The translations under genes and the position numbers were made by a program. Under the pieces are notes generated by a model. It did no database searches. It had not been told where the DNA came from and saw only the letters and a program-made list of their open reading frames with translations. Positions 17,038 through 27,165 of a stretch of DNA of 64,000 nt are shown here, in pieces (the first letter of the stretch is position 1; each line of letters begins with the position of its first letter). Source of the DNA: Janthinobacterium agaricidamnosum NBRC 102515 = DSM 9628 (GTDB taxonomy: Bacteria; Pseudomonadota; Gammaproteobacteria; Burkholderiales; Burkholderiaceae_D); contig NZ_HG322949.1 in assembly GCF_000723165.1 (NCBI RefSeq), positions 5,463,790 through 5,527,789 on the forward strand, read 5' to 3'.

Positions 17038-17586
17038 CTAAAAAAACAATTCCCGGTAGCGCCAGCCCAGCCACAGCAGCGTCCCCAGCGCAATCGCCAG
17101 GCCATACGGCATGCCGCCGACGCTGCTGCCCGGCGCCAGCGAGGTCGGCGCCAGCGGCAAACCGGCGGTGCGCATCAGCAAGGGCCACAACAACAGCCGC
17201 AGATTGCGCAGGCAGGCGCGCCAGCGGCCCTGGTACAGCACGATCGCGATGGCCATCAGGCCACCGATGACAAAGGTCGCAAAACAGATCAGCAACGCCG
17301 GCCACGGACCGCTGAACGCACCCACCATGGCCATCAATTTGACGTCGCCGGCGGCCATGCCGCGCATCGCATACATCGGCAAAAACAGGAAAAAACCGGT
17401 CAGCGCGCCGCCCAGCCAGCTGGCCGGCAAGCCGCGCAGGCCGCCATCGAGCAGGTGCAGCGGCAGCGCGGCCAGCAAGCCGGCCAGCACCACGCGGTTC
17501 GGGATCTTGCGCCAGGCCAGGTCGCTGACCGCGGCCACGGTGACGCAGGCAAGCAGCGCCAGGTCCAGCATCAGGCGGGCGGTCAT
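17038..17586 (-). CDS. tadV: TadV/CpaA prepilin peptidase
   Basis: A 182-residue membrane protein of the A24 peptidase family: several hydrophobic helices and the catalytic aspartates in VSDLAWRKIPNR and the GxGD-like motif GMAAGDVKLMAMVG. It cleaves and probably N-methylates the Flp prepilin and the TadE-type pseudopilins. It lacks the N-terminal methylase domain of PilD, as usual for TadV. The neighbour flp is its main substrate. Confidence 0.92.
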   Translation of the reverse strand: MTARLMLDLALLACVTVAAVSDLAWRKIPNRVVLAGLLAALPLHLLDGGLRGLPASWLGGALTGFFLFLPMYAMRGMAAGDVKLMAMVGAFSGPWPALLICFATFVIGGLMAIAIVLYQGRWRACLRNLRLLLWPLLMRTAGLPLAPTSLAPGSSVGGMPYGLAIALGTLLWLGWRYRELFF

Positions 17587-17688
17587 GGTGGATGTCCTTG
17601 CCGGCTAATAGCAAAAAGGGAAACGGCGGAAACAACGGAATATGGGAACAGCCCCCCGTCGGCCGGGACAGGCGGGGAGCCTGCCTGT

Positions 17689-17871
17689 CTAAGGCGTGGT
17701 GGTCAGATGTGTCGAAATATCCGTCAGCACCGCCAACAGATTGGTCTTGATCAGCAAGAAACCGGCGGTGATGGCGGTTGCCATCAATGCCGCGATCAGG
17801 CCGTATTCGATCGCCGTAATACCTTGTTCATCGTTTGCAAATTGTTTCACTGCCGACAAAAAGGTTTTCAT
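17689..17871 (-). CDS. flp: Flp major pilin
   Basis: A 60-residue prepilin: MKTFLSAVKQFANDEQG then cleavage before ITAIEYGLIAALMATAI. The Glu-Tyr pair and hydrophobic segment define Flp pilins. The start at 17871 is chosen to give the usual 17-residue leader; the frame extends upstream but without pilin-like sequence. It is the first gene of the tad locus, separated by 102 bases from tadV, which could hold a processing or attenuation site so that pilin is made in excess. Confidence 0.93.
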   Translation of the reverse strand: MKTFLSAVKQFANDEQGITAIEYGLIAALMATAITAGFLLIKTNLLAVLTDISTHLTTTP

Positions 17872-18352
17872 CACAAGCTCCCAAAAGTGAATCACAAGTC
17901 CCTGGCGCAATCAGGTGTGAAACTTGACGTATTCCTGCTAATATGTTTCTTGCCGTAAATTTCTGCGCCATTGGATACACTATAGGGTTTCCATGATCCG
18001 ACAATTTGACCTGACACAAGTTTTTCATGTGGGAAATTTTTGGATGACAGGCATACTGTAAAACAGTCCCGACAGCACGGGCTGGGCGTTGCGTGCACAA
18101 TACAGGCACGCGCCACGCATCATGCTTTTTCCGATGCGGCGCCAGAAACGCGGGCATTTCAATGAAAATTTGCACACTATAATTGCCTATTAAGCAAAAA
18201 AACATTATCCTGCCTTGCTCTTCAATGGAAAGGCGGTTTGCTTCATTAGATGGGCGATTGTTGATGGGCGCAGACAAACTTAAACTGGGTGCGATGCTGC
18301 TTGTATGGCTACCGGTGTGGCGACTTGTGTGACTACTCTCCAGAGAACGACA
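17872..18352. promoter_or_regulatory. Divergent promoter region between flp and the GGDEF gene
   Basis: About 480 AT-richer bases with no supported gene. A perfect TATAAT at 18178-18183 reads toward the diguanylate cyclase gene, with no clear -35. The flp promoter must lie here too, reading leftward, but I could not place it with confidence. Confidence 0.4.
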
Positions 18353-19402
18353 ATGGATTCCCTACTGAAACACATGGTGGACATGACCGGCCACCGTGAT
18401 CATACGATGCTCGACATCTCGGTGATCTCGGCGGTCCAGGAACTGGCCGCCGCGTCGCAGACCCGGGTATTGGCGCTGACCACCGTGCGCGGCCAGGTGT
18501 TCGTGCGCTCGCGCGCCATCATCGTGTCCGGCAGTCCGGCCCGCATGGAGGACAATCCCGATCCCGCCGTACCGGGCGAACCGCTGTCGGCCTATCCGGC
18601 GCTGGCCGGCTGCATCGCGCGCCACGAAGCGAGCGCCGACATGGTCTGCGCCGACGGCCGCCACCTGCTGTGGCTGCCGATCTGGATCGGCGACCAGGCC
18701 ACCACCTGCCTTGAAATCGTCAACCCGACGCCGTACACCGGCGCCACCATCCAGGTCATCGGCGGCATCGTCAGCGTGTACCGCAACTTCCAGAACTTGC
18801 TCGACTATAGCGAACGCGATTCGCTCACCGGCTTGTTGAACCGCAAGACCTTCGACGACCAGCTCAGCAAGATCCTGCAAAGCCGCACCGACCCCGATCC
18901 CGGCAAGCCCCTGCAAGCGGGCGAGGAAGAGCGGCGCCATCATACCGATACCGAAAAGCAATGGCTGGCGGTGGTCGACGTCGACCATTTCAAGCTGGTC
19001 AACGACAAGTTCGGCCACCTGTACGGCGATGAAGTGCTGATCCTGATCGCCAACCTGCTGCAAACGTCGTTCCGTTCGCAAGACCGCATCTTCCGCTTCG
19101 GCGGCGAGGAATTCGTCGTGCTGCTGCGCTCGACGACGCTGGAAAATGCGCAAAAGATCATCGACCGTTTCCGCATGGATGTCGAAGCGCATGAATTCCC
19201 GCAAGTGGGCCGGGTCACCGTCAGCGTCGGTTTCGTCAGCATCAATGCGTACGAGGCGCCGGTGATCATCCTCGGCCGCGCCGACCAGGCGCTGTATTAC
19301 GCCAAGAGCCACGGCCGCAACCTGGCCTGCCATTACGACGAACTGGTCAGCGGCGGCTTGCTGCACACCATAGAATCGAACGACACCGCCGAGTTTTTCT
19401 GA
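18353..19402 (+). CDS. Diguanylate cyclase (GGDEF)
   Basis: A 349-residue protein with an N-terminal GAF-like sensory region (residues about 15-150) and a GGDEF domain. The active-site motif is GGEEF at residues 250-254. The inhibitory RxxD site is RSQD at 241-244, five residues before it, so product inhibition is likely. It makes c-di-GMP from GTP in the cytoplasm. The start at 18353 follows a weak purine-rich site; the upstream ATG at 18305 is in frame but adds a non-domain stretch. It is divergent from flp and convergent with an HD-GYP gene, pointing to control of pilus or biofilm behaviour. Confidence 0.92.
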   Translation: MDSLLKHMVDMTGHRDHTMLDISVISAVQELAAASQTRVLALTTVRGQVFVRSRAIIVSGSPARMEDNPDPAVPGEPLSAYPALAGCIARHEASADMVCADGRHLLWLPIWIGDQATTCLEIVNPTPYTGATIQVIGGIVSVYRNFQNLLDYSERDSLTGLLNRKTFDDQLSKILQSRTDPDPGKPLQAGEEERRHHTDTEKQWLAVVDVDHFKLVNDKFGHLYGDEVLILIANLLQTSFRSQDRIFRFGGEEFVVLLRSTTLENAQKIIDRFRMDVEAHEFPQVGRVTVSVGFVSINAYEAPVIILGRADQALYYAKSHGRNLACHYDELVSGGLLHTIESNDTAEFF

Positions 19403-19411
19403 GCGGCCACC

Positions 19412-20632
19412 TCAGGCCAGCGTCAGGAAACGCATCGGATCGACTTGCCACTTGGCGGCCGATTCATGGCCGACGATCTTGTCGCCGCCGCCAAAACCGA
19501 GACCGCGCGACAAGTCCACGGTTTCCGGCTTGATGTAGGCGTTGCTCTTGGTACTGAAGAACACATTCACCTTCGGCGCCAGCAAATTGCTTTCATGCGC
19601 CTCGACCACCACGCCCAGCCGGCCCGATTCCAGCATCACCATGGTGCCGACCGGATAGATGCCGACGCAACGCATGAATTCCTGCGCATACACCGGGTTG
19701 AACTGGAACTTGCTCCACTCATAAATCTTGCGCAGCGCTTCGGCCGCCGGCATGCCCTTGTGATAACAGCGGTCGGCCGTGATCGCATCGTAGACGTCGA
19801 CGATCGCCGCCATCTGCGCCAGTTCGCTGATGTCGTCGCCGACCAGCCGCTCCGGATAACCGCTGCCGTCGCGCCGTTCATGGTGATGCAGCGTGATGTC
19901 GAGCGGCACCGGGCCGATTTCCGGCGACAGCCGCAGGATTTCATAACCGTCTTGCGGATGGCGCTTGACGATGTCGAATTCTTCCGGCGTCAGCCGGCCC
20001 GATTTGTTCAGGATATGGTCTGGAACCAGCGCCTTGCCGGTATCATGTAGCAAGCCACCCAGTCCCGCCTCATGCGTCAGCTTCGGGTCCAGGCCGCGCG
20101 AACGGCAAAAAGCGACCAGCAGCGCACACACGCTGACCGAGTGCAAAAAGGTGTAATCGTCCTTGGTTTTGATGCGCAGCAAACCGACCAGCGCGCCCGG
20201 ATTGCGCAAGATCGACTCGGTAATGTCTTGCACCATCGGCTGCACGCGGTCCAGTTCGATCGCCTTGCCGAGACGCACGTCCGCCATCACGGTGCGCACC
20301 ATGAACGACGCCTGGCTGCGGATCTGGGTGGCGCGGGTCAGCTCTTCGGCCAGCGCCAATTTGGGCGGCGCGCGGGGCGCGGAAGCGATTTTCTCCAGCT
20401 CGCGCTCGGTCGCGGCCTTGGCTTCGGCCAGCGTCGGCGCATGCGGCACGTCGATGCCCTTGGTATTGTCGATCACCACCTGGCGTATGCCGGCATGCAC
20501 GATCTTGCGGATTTCCTCATCGCTGCGCAGCAAGAAACGGTTGCGCACGAATGGATGCGTCATCCAGTCGCAACTGAGGTCATGGATATACATGCCTACT
20601 TTCAGCTGTGAGGAATCGACTTTCTTGAACAT
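19412..20632 (-). CDS. HD-GYP c-di-GMP phosphodiesterase (DUF3391 N-terminus)
   Basis: A 406-residue protein. The N-terminal DUF3391-like domain (SSQLKVGMYIHDLSCDWMTHP) is followed by an HD-GYP domain with HD at residues 196-197 (HDTGK), HHHE at 249-252 and DGSGYP at 255-260, all expected for an active enzyme. It hydrolyses c-di-GMP. The gene ends 9 bases from the diguanylate cyclase stop on the opposite strand. Start 20632 (MFKKVD) is preferred over the one at 20647, because DUF3391 proteins begin this way. Confidence 0.92.
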   Translation of the reverse strand: MFKKVDSSQLKVGMYIHDLSCDWMTHPFVRNRFLLRSDEEIRKIVHAGIRQVVIDNTKGIDVPHAPTLAEAKAATERELEKIASAPRAPPKLALAEELTRATQIRSQASFMVRTVMADVRLGKAIELDRVQPMVQDITESILRNPGALVGLLRIKTKDDYTFLHSVSVCALLVAFCRSRGLDPKLTHEAGLGGLLHDTGKALVPDHILNKSGRLTPEEFDIVKRHPQDGYEILRLSPEIGPVPLDITLHHHERRDGSGYPERLVGDDISELAQMAAIVDVYDAITADRCYHKGMPAAEALRKIYEWSKFQFNPVYAQEFMRCVGIYPVGTMVMLESGRLGVVVEAHESNLLAPKVNVFFSTKSNAYIKPETVDLSRGLGFGGGDKIVGHESAAKWQVDPMRFLTLA

Positions 20633-20809
20633 GCTTGCATCCCACAAATGTAAAGGCCACCGCGCAGGAAAACGCTAGAATCAGTATATCAAATAGTTTC
20701 TTTATCAATTCATCTTTAGACGGGCGGCGGTGCGCAAACGAAGCACCACCGCAACAGATCCACCTGGCCAACCGGAAAAAACCGCTGGCACCACGCTACT
20801 CGCCTCTCC

Positions 20810-21778
20810 ATGGAACTGCGCCAACTCCGTTATTTTGTCGCCATCGCCGATCACGGTTCGCTGTCGCGCGCGGCGCTGGTGCTGCACGTGGCGCAACCGG
20901 CGCTGACCCAGCAATTGCGCCAGCTGGAGCAGGAACTGGGGGTGCAATTGCTGCACCGCTCGGCGCAGGGCGTGCTCAGCACCGACGCCGGCAAGGTCTT
21001 TTACGAGCACGCCCAGGCGATCCTGAAGCAGGTGGCCGACGCCAAATCGGCGGTGGTCCAGTCGGCGGCCAGGCCGTCCGGCAGCGTCATATTGGGCTTG
21101 CCGCACAGTATCTCGAATGCGCTGGCCTTGCCGCTGCTGATGGCGGCGCGGCTGCACTATCCGGAAATCACCTTGCAACTGACCGAGGAATTGACCGGCA
21201 ACCTGAACGAGCAATTAAAGTCGGGCAGAGTGAACCTGGCGGTGCTGTTCGACGATGGGCAGTTGACGCCGTTCGCCGCCAGCGCGCTGATCGAGGAAGA
21301 AATGCGCTTCATTTGCCGCAGCGATTCGGCGTTTGCGCCGGCCCGGGATGGCGTCAGCCTGCGCCAGGCGCTGGCCACCACGCTGATCCTGCCGGGCCTG
21401 CAGCACGGCGTGCGGCCGCATATCGACCGCGTCGCGCGCGAAGCCGGCCTGACGCCGGCGGCGGTGATTGAAATCAACTCGATCGCGATCCTGAAATCGG
21501 CGATCCTGGCCGACATGGGCGCCACCATCTTGCCGGCCGCGCCGCTGCTGGGCGAAATCGAACGCGGCGCGATGTCCAGCCATGCGATCCACAGCCCGGC
21601 GTTGTCGCGCACGGTGGTGTTATGCGCGTCCAAGAACATCCCGCTGACCAATGCCGCGGCGGCGGTCAGCCGGCTGGTGCGGCAAGTCAGCCACCAACTA
21701 TGCCGCGACGGCAACTGGCCAGGGACGCGGGTGCTGGGAGACCAGACATCGCATGCAATCCCTGACGCGCCGTCTTGA
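20810..21778 (+). CDS. LysR-family transcriptional regulator (Nac-like)
   Basis: A 322-residue regulator. It has an N-terminal winged HTH (ELRQLRYFVAIADHGSLSRA through ELGVQLLHRSAQGVLSTDAG) and a LysR substrate domain. The helix-turn-helix resembles the Nac/Cbl-like branch. There is no divergent target gene within 150 bases, so the regulon is unclear. A terminator follows at 21866. Confidence 0.88.
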   Translation: MELRQLRYFVAIADHGSLSRAALVLHVAQPALTQQLRQLEQELGVQLLHRSAQGVLSTDAGKVFYEHAQAILKQVADAKSAVVQSAARPSGSVILGLPHSISNALALPLLMAARLHYPEITLQLTEELTGNLNEQLKSGRVNLAVLFDDGQLTPFAASALIEEEMRFICRSDSAFAPARDGVSLRQALATTLILPGLQHGVRPHIDRVAREAGLTPAAVIEINSIAILKSAILADMGATILPAAPLLGEIERGAMSSHAIHSPALSRTVVLCASKNIPLTNAAAAVSRLVRQVSHQLCRDGNWPGTRVLGDQTSHAIPDAPS

Positions 21779-21865
21779 TGCCAGCGAACTGAACGTTGCC
21801 ATAGTGCCGCGCTGGATGCATGGCCGCACATTGTTGAAACGCCGGCAGGAGCCCGCCGACAGCCG

Positions 21866-21889
21866 TGGCCCGGAAGGGCCATCATTTTT
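21866..21889 (+). terminator. Terminator after the LysR gene
   Basis: A 6-bp stem TGGCCC/GGGCCA with a GGAA loop (21866-21881), followed by TCATTTTT. It is about 90 bases past the LysR stop on the plus strand. Confidence 0.65.
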
Positions 21890-22077
21890 CCTTATACCCC
21901 CATCGGCAAACCCTATTTGCCGCGCCTGCGCGCCCGCTCTACACTCAAGGCGCATTATTTTAAAAATAAAGTCATGCGCCCTGCCGCCCACCCGCGGCCA
22001 TCCCGCCTGGACACGGCGCGCCTTACCGGGCGCGGCTTTGTGCAGACGTCATCTGAAACACCCTTTTGGAGACAGCC

Positions 22078-25000
22078 ATGTCCGTGACCACGGAAAACGG
22101 CGCCGCAGCGTTCGATAGAAACGCCAGCGCCTTGCCATCCACCTCGCCATCGCGCCTGAACAGCGTCAGCCTCGACGACAAATACAGCGCCACCTCCGGT
22201 TCCATCTTCCTGTCCGGCATCCAGGCGCTGGTACGCCTGCCGATGATGCAGCGCCAGCGCGACCTGGCCGCCGGCCTGAACACGGCCGGCTTCATTTCCG
22301 GCTACCGCGGTTCGCCGCTGGGCGGCCTCGATGAAAACCTGTGGCACGCCAGGCCGCACCTGGAAAAGCACCATGTGCAATTTGTTCCCGGCGTCAATGA
22401 AGACCTGGCCGCCACCGCCGTCTGGGGTTCACAACAGGTGGACTTGATCGGCCCGGCCAGATACGATGGCGTGTTCGCCATGTGGTACGGCAAGGGACCG
22501 GGCGTGGACCGCTGCGGCGACGTGTTCAAGCATATGAACCACGCCGGCACGGCCAGGCTGGGCGGCGTGCTGCTGGTGGCCGGCGACGACCATGGCGCAT
22601 ATTCGTCGACGCTGCCGCACCAGTCCGACCACTTGTTTTCGGCCTCGATGATCCCGCTGCTGTATCCCTGCAATGTGCAGGAATACCTGGACCTGGGCAT
22701 CCACGGCTGGGCCATGTCGCGCTTTTCCGGCTGCACGGTGGCGTTCAAGGCGCTGGCCGACACGGTCGAATCGTCGGCCTCGGTGGACGCCGATCCATTC
22801 CGCGTGCAGGTCAGGATTCCGCAGGATTTCGTCATGCCGGAAGGCGGCCTGAATGCGCGCCTGTCCAGCATTGCGCTGGGCCAGCAGGCGCGCCAGCAGG
22901 AAGCGCTGATGCAGGATTACAAAATCTATGCGGCGCTGGCGTATGCGCGCGAAAACAAGCTCAATCACACCACCATCGACAGCCCGCATGCGCGGCTCGG
23001 CATCATCGCTTCCGGCAAATCCTACCTCGACGTGCTGGAAGCGCTGGAAGAACTGGGCATCGACGAAGCCATGGCGGCCGAAATCGGCCTGCGCCTGTTC
23101 AAGGTGGCCATGCCATGGCCGCTGGAACCGGACAGCGTGCGCGAATTCGCCCAGGGCCTCGATGAAATCCTGGTGGTCGAGGAAAAGCGCCAGATCGTCG
23201 AATACCAGTTGAAGGAGCAACTGTACAACTGGCGCGACGACGTGCGCCCGCGGGTGATCGGCAAGTTCGATGAAAAAGGCGAATGGGTGGCGCCGCGCGG
23301 CGAATGGCTGCTGACGTCCAAGGCCGATTTCTCGGTGTCGCAAGTGGCGCGCGTGATCGCCAGCCGGGTCGCGCGGCTGATCAGCGACGCCGTCACCTGC
23401 GACTTGATCAAGGCCAGGCTGGCCTTCCTCGACGCCAAGGACGCGGTGCTCAAGAAAGCCGTCAGCACGCCCTTCCGGCCAGCCTTCTATTGCTCCGGCT
23501 GCCCGCACAATACCTCGACCAAGGTGCCCGACGGCAGCCTGGCGCTGGCCGGCATCGGCTGCCACGTGATGGCCACCTCGATTTATCCGGACATGAACAA
23601 GCTGACCACCCACATGGGCGGCGAAGGCGCGCCATGGATAGGCCAGGCCGCGTTCTCCAAGGTTCCGCATGTCTTCCAGAACCTCGGCGACGGCACCTAT
23701 TTCCATTCCGGCTACCTGGCGATCCGCGCGGCGGTCGCGGCCAGGGTCAACATCACCTACAAGATCCTGTACAACGACGCGGTGGCGATGACCGGCGGCC
23801 AGCCGGTCGACGGCCAGATCAGCGTGCCGATGATGGCGCAGCAAGTGGCGGCCGAAGGCATACGGCGCATCGCGCTGGTGACCGAAGACCTGGCGCGCTA
23901 CCGCGACCGCTCCAGCCTGCCGGCGCACGTGACGCTGCACGACCGCAAGGACATCGATGCGGTGCAGCGCGAATTGCGCACAGTCGAAGGCGTATCGGTG
24001 CTGATCTACGACCAGACCTGCGCCGCCGAAAAACGCCGGCGCCGCAAGAAAGGCGCCTACCCCGACCCGGCCAGACGCATGGTCATCAACGAAGCCGTGT
24101 GCGAAGGTTGCGGCGATTGCGGCGTGCAATCGAACTGCGTGTCGATACTGCCGAAGGAAACCGAATTCGGCCGCAAGCGCAGCATCGACCAATCGTCGTG
24201 CAACAAGGATTATTCCTGCGTCAAGGGCTTTTGCCCGAGCTTCGTCACGGTCGAAGGCGGCACGCTCAAGAAGAGCAAGACCGGCGTCGCCAGGGACAAA
24301 CAGGAGGACACCTTCGGCCCCCTGCCGCAACCGGTGCTGCCATCCTGCGACGCGCCCTACAACATCCTGATCAACGGCATCGGCGGCACTGGCGTGATCA
24401 CCGTCGGCGCGCTGGTCGGCATGGCCGCGCACCTGGAAGGCAAAGGCGTGTCGGTACTGGACATGACCGGCATGTCGCAGAAAAACGGTTCGGTGACGTC
24501 GCACGTCAAGATCGCCAGATCGCCGGCGCACATCCGCGCCCAGCGCATCGCCACCGGCGAAGCCGACCTGATACTCGGCTGCGACATGCTGACCGCCGGC
24601 GCGCAGGATGCGATCTCGAAAATGCGGCCGGCACGCACTGCTGCCGTGATCAACCTGCACCAGCAGCCGCCCGGCACCTTCGCCCAGAACGCCGACTGGC
24701 AATATCCGGCCGCCGAGGTGCGCGCGCTGATCGAGGAATCGGTCGGCGCACCGGCGGCCGACTTCATCGACGCCACCAGACTGGCCACCGCGCTGATGGG
24801 CGACTCGATCGCCGCCAACCTGTTCATGCTCGGCTACGCGTGGCAAAAAGGCCGCATCCCGCTGGGCGAGGCCGCGCTGCTGCGGGCGATCGAATTGAAC
24901 GGCGTCGGTGTCGCGGCGAACCAGCGCAGCTTCCTGTGGGGCCGGCGCGCTGCGGTCGACCTGGCGCGGGTCGAAAAAATCGCCATGCCGGCCCAGGCCA

Positions 25001-25665
25001 TCGTGGTGCACATGCCGCACAACCTCGACAGCATGATCAGGCAGCGGGTCGCCTTCCTGAGCGGCTACCAGGACGCGGCCTATGCCGCCGCCTACGACAC
25101 GCTGGTGGCGCGGGTGCGCGCGGTGGAAACCGGTCTCGGACTGGGCCGGCAATTGACGCTGGCGGTGGCGAAATGCCACTTCAAGCTGATGGCCTACAAG
25201 GATGAATACGAAGTGGCGCGGCTATACACCGACGGGCGTTTTGCCGAACAGTTGAAGCAGCAGTTCGATGGTGCTTTTTCCGTCAAATTCAACCTGGCGC
25301 CGCCGCTATGGGCCAAAAAGGATGCCGGCGGCCACTTGATCAAAGCGGAATTCGGTTCGTGGATGTGGCGCGCCTTCACGCTGCTGGCCAAGTTCAAGGG
25401 ACTGCGCGGCGGCATGTTCGACATCTTCGGCCATACGGCGGAGCGCAAGATGGAGCGCGCCCTGATCGTCGAATACCGCGGCATGGTCGAAGCGCTGCTG
25501 GATCGGCTGACGGCGCACAACCATGAGCAAATAGTCGAGCTGGCGAACTTGCCGGAGAAGATACGCGGCTTCGGGCATGTCAAGGAAAAAGCCGTCGCCG
25601 CCTTCCACGCCGACAAGGCGCGTTTGCTGGCGGCGCTGGCCGACGGGCATCAGCACGCGGCTTGA
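22078..25665 (+). CDS. Indolepyruvate ferredoxin oxidoreductase, fused subunits
   Basis: A 1195-residue fused 2-oxoacid:ferredoxin oxidoreductase. The order is: an N-terminal pyrimidine-binding region (GYRGSPLGGLDENL), a TPP-binding domain (CSGCPHNTSTKVPDG...GIGCHVMA), a cluster-binding segment CEGCGDCGVQSNC at about residue 675, and a C-terminal gamma-type domain (NGIGGTGVITVGALVGMAAHLEGKG). It oxidatively decarboxylates aryl-pyruvates such as indolepyruvate from aromatic amino acid transamination. The start at 22078 has a GGAG site seven bases upstream. It is monocistronic here. About 300 non-coding bases precede it. Confidence 0.93.
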   Translation: MSVTTENGAAAFDRNASALPSTSPSRLNSVSLDDKYSATSGSIFLSGIQALVRLPMMQRQRDLAAGLNTAGFISGYRGSPLGGLDENLWHARPHLEKHHVQFVPGVNEDLAATAVWGSQQVDLIGPARYDGVFAMWYGKGPGVDRCGDVFKHMNHAGTARLGGVLLVAGDDHGAYSSTLPHQSDHLFSASMIPLLYPCNVQEYLDLGIHGWAMSRFSGCTVAFKALADTVESSASVDADPFRVQVRIPQDFVMPEGGLNARLSSIALGQQARQQEALMQDYKIYAALAYARENKLNHTTIDSPHARLGIIASGKSYLDVLEALEELGIDEAMAAEIGLRLFKVAMPWPLEPDSVREFAQGLDEILVVEEKRQIVEYQLKEQLYNWRDDVRPRVIGKFDEKGEWVAPRGEWLLTSKADFSVSQVARVIASRVARLISDAVTCDLIKARLAFLDAKDAVLKKAVSTPFRPAFYCSGCPHNTSTKVPDGSLALAGIGCHVMATSIYPDMNKLTTHMGGEGAPWIGQAAFSKVPHVFQNLGDGTYFHSGYLAIRAAVAARVNITYKILYNDAVAMTGGQPVDGQISVPMMAQQVAAEGIRRIALVTEDLARYRDRSSLPAHVTLHDRKDIDAVQRELRTVEGVSVLIYDQTCAAEKRRRRKKGAYPDPARRMVINEAVCEGCGDCGVQSNCVSILPKETEFGRKRSIDQSSCNKDYSCVKGFCPSFVTVEGGTLKKSKTGVARDKQEDTFGPLPQPVLPSCDAPYNILINGIGGTGVITVGALVGMAAHLEGKGVSVLDMTGMSQKNGSVTSHVKIARSPAHIRAQRIATGEADLILGCDMLTAGAQDAISKMRPARTAAVINLHQQPPGTFAQNADWQYPAAEVRALIEESVGAPAADFIDATRLATALMGDSIAANLFMLGYAWQKGRIPLGEAALLRAIELNGVGVAANQRSFLWGRRAAVDLARVEKIAMPAQAIVVHMPHNLDSMIRQRVAFLSGYQDAAYAAAYDTLVARVRAVETGLGLGRQLTLAVAKCHFKLMAYKDEYEVARLYTDGRFAEQLKQQFDGAFSVKFNLAPPLWAKKDAGGHLIKAEFGSWMWRAFTLLAKFKGLRGGMFDIFGHTAERKMERALIVEYRGMVEALLDRLTAHNHEQIVELANLPEKIRGFGHVKEKAVAAFHADKARLLAALADGHQHAA

Positions 25666-25696
25666 TCGCGCGCCGGGGAAGAGGATCGCTGCGGCG

Positions 25697-26707
25697 TTAC
25701 ACCCCGCAGCGCCCCACCGTCCCGCCCGGCAACAACACCGGCTGCCACAGCACTTGCAGCTCATCCGGCGGCGTGCCGCCCAGCAGCGCTTGCAGCATAT
25801 CGACCATCCTGGCGCCGGCGCGGCGCGGTTCCGGCAAGTCGATGGTGGTCACGTTCGAGCCGATCAGCGCATCTTCGACGCTGCCCCAGACGATCACCGA
25901 CATTTCATGGCCGATCACGATGCCGGCGTCGAGCAAGGCGCGCACCGCGCCGACGCCGGACAAATGGTTGTCGACGATGACCGCCGTCGGCCGTGGCGAA
26001 CAGGCCAGCAATTGCTGCATCGCCTGGTAGCCGCTGCGCCGGTCCAGCGCATTGTCGATCAGGTGGCACGGGTCCGGGGTCAGGCCGGCCAGCGCCATCA
26101 GTTGCATGAAAGCGGCCTTGCGCTGATGGGCGAAATTGAGGACCAGCGGCGCGCTGATCAGGGCGATGCGCTGGTGGCCCAGGTTCAGCAAGCGTTCCAG
26201 CCCGAGCCGGATGCCGCTTTCGTCGTCGTAGTCGAACCACGCATAGGGTGTGTCGATGCGGGTCCGGCCATGCGCGACAAACGGAAAACCGGCCCGGCTC
26301 AGGCAGGCGATGCGTTCATCGTTGACCAGCGTGCGGCCCACCACCACGCCATCGACCTGGCGCCCGCTGACCAGTTGTTCATACGTGGCTTGCTCGTTAT
26401 GGGGCGACACCGGCGCGATGATCAAATTCATTTTCGACGCTTCCAGGCGCTCCGAAATACCGCCCACCAGCGCCAGCATCATCGCGTCGCCTAGGTCGCT
26501 CGGCAACATCGGGCATATCATGCCGAACACATTGGTGCGTCCGACCGCCAGGCTGCGCGCCATCGGATTGGCCCGGTAGCCCACCTTCTTGGCCAGCGCC
26601 AGCACTTTTTCACGGGTGCGGGAATTGACTTCCGGATAGCCGTTCAATGCCCGGCTCACTGTCGTCTTCGACATGCCGAGTGCAATTGCGAGGCTCTTGA
26701 GATTCAT
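25697..26707 (-). CDS. LacI-family transcriptional regulator
   Basis: A 336-residue regulator. The N-terminal HTH and hinge (LKSLAIALGMSKTTVSRALN...RANPMARSLAVGRTN) are followed by a periplasmic-binding-protein-like sensor domain. It is convergent with the oxidoreductase gene and has a long AT-rich upstream region. No sugar genes adjoin it, so its ligand cannot be inferred. Confidence 0.9.
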   Translation of the reverse strand: MNLKSLAIALGMSKTTVSRALNGYPEVNSRTREKVLALAKKVGYRANPMARSLAVGRTNVFGMICPMLPSDLGDAMMLALVGGISERLEASKMNLIIAPVSPHNEQATYEQLVSGRQVDGVVVGRTLVNDERIACLSRAGFPFVAHGRTRIDTPYAWFDYDDESGIRLGLERLLNLGHQRIALISAPLVLNFAHQRKAAFMQLMALAGLTPDPCHLIDNALDRRSGYQAMQQLLACSPRPTAVIVDNHLSGVGAVRALLDAGIVIGHEMSVIVWGSVEDALIGSNVTTIDLPEPRRAGARMVDMLQALLGGTPPDELQVLWQPVLLPGGTVGRCGV

Positions 26708-27165
26708 GATCGCTCAATCTGGATAGTTACTTTGTGTGATGAAAAAACTAATTCCGGTCGAAGATTATAGCCGACCCCATCAGTTAGCCTAGCGCTTGCG
26801 GACGGAGAGTTTGGTAGGAAAACAACAGTTGACATAGGCTGCAAACTGGCCGCGGAATCAGGCAATCTTCCGGTAATGGGGGCGTATCGCGGCGATACAA
26901 GGGCGTCCAGGCAAGCGCGCGACTGGCAACGCCGGTTTGCCTTAATATCGGGAAGAGTAAAGAAGAAAAGAAATAGGGCCAGGACATGGAAGCAAGCGCT
27001 CACATGCAGCAAAAACAGCCATTCAAGTGATATTTAATACATTGTTGCAAGTAAAAATTGATAAAAATTATCAATAAAACACAAGCATTACTAGCATTTG
27101 GACATGAGTTGTCCTAATCTGACATTAACTTGATTTAGCGCAAACCACTCTGATAGGTGATGATC
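26708..27165. other. AT-rich intergenic region
   Basis: About 460 bases without a gene. It contains an A/T palindrome (TTGAT at 27058-27062, ATCAA at 27070-27074, 7-base spacer) and an inverted repeat GGACA/TGTCC (27100-27114) upstream of the small gene at 27166. The latter may be regulatory sites for that gene. I see nothing else. Confidence 0.4.

Noticed and set aside
22429..25179. Very long minus-strand open frame opposite the indolepyruvate oxidoreductase
   Set aside because: It is a shadow caused by high GC at third positions of the plus-strand gene. It is rich in His/Arg/Gln with no domain, while the plus-strand product has clear motifs.
27058..27074. FNR/ANR box (TTGAT...ATCAA)
   Set aside because: The spacer is seven bases, not four, and the site lies in a generally A/T-rich stretch.
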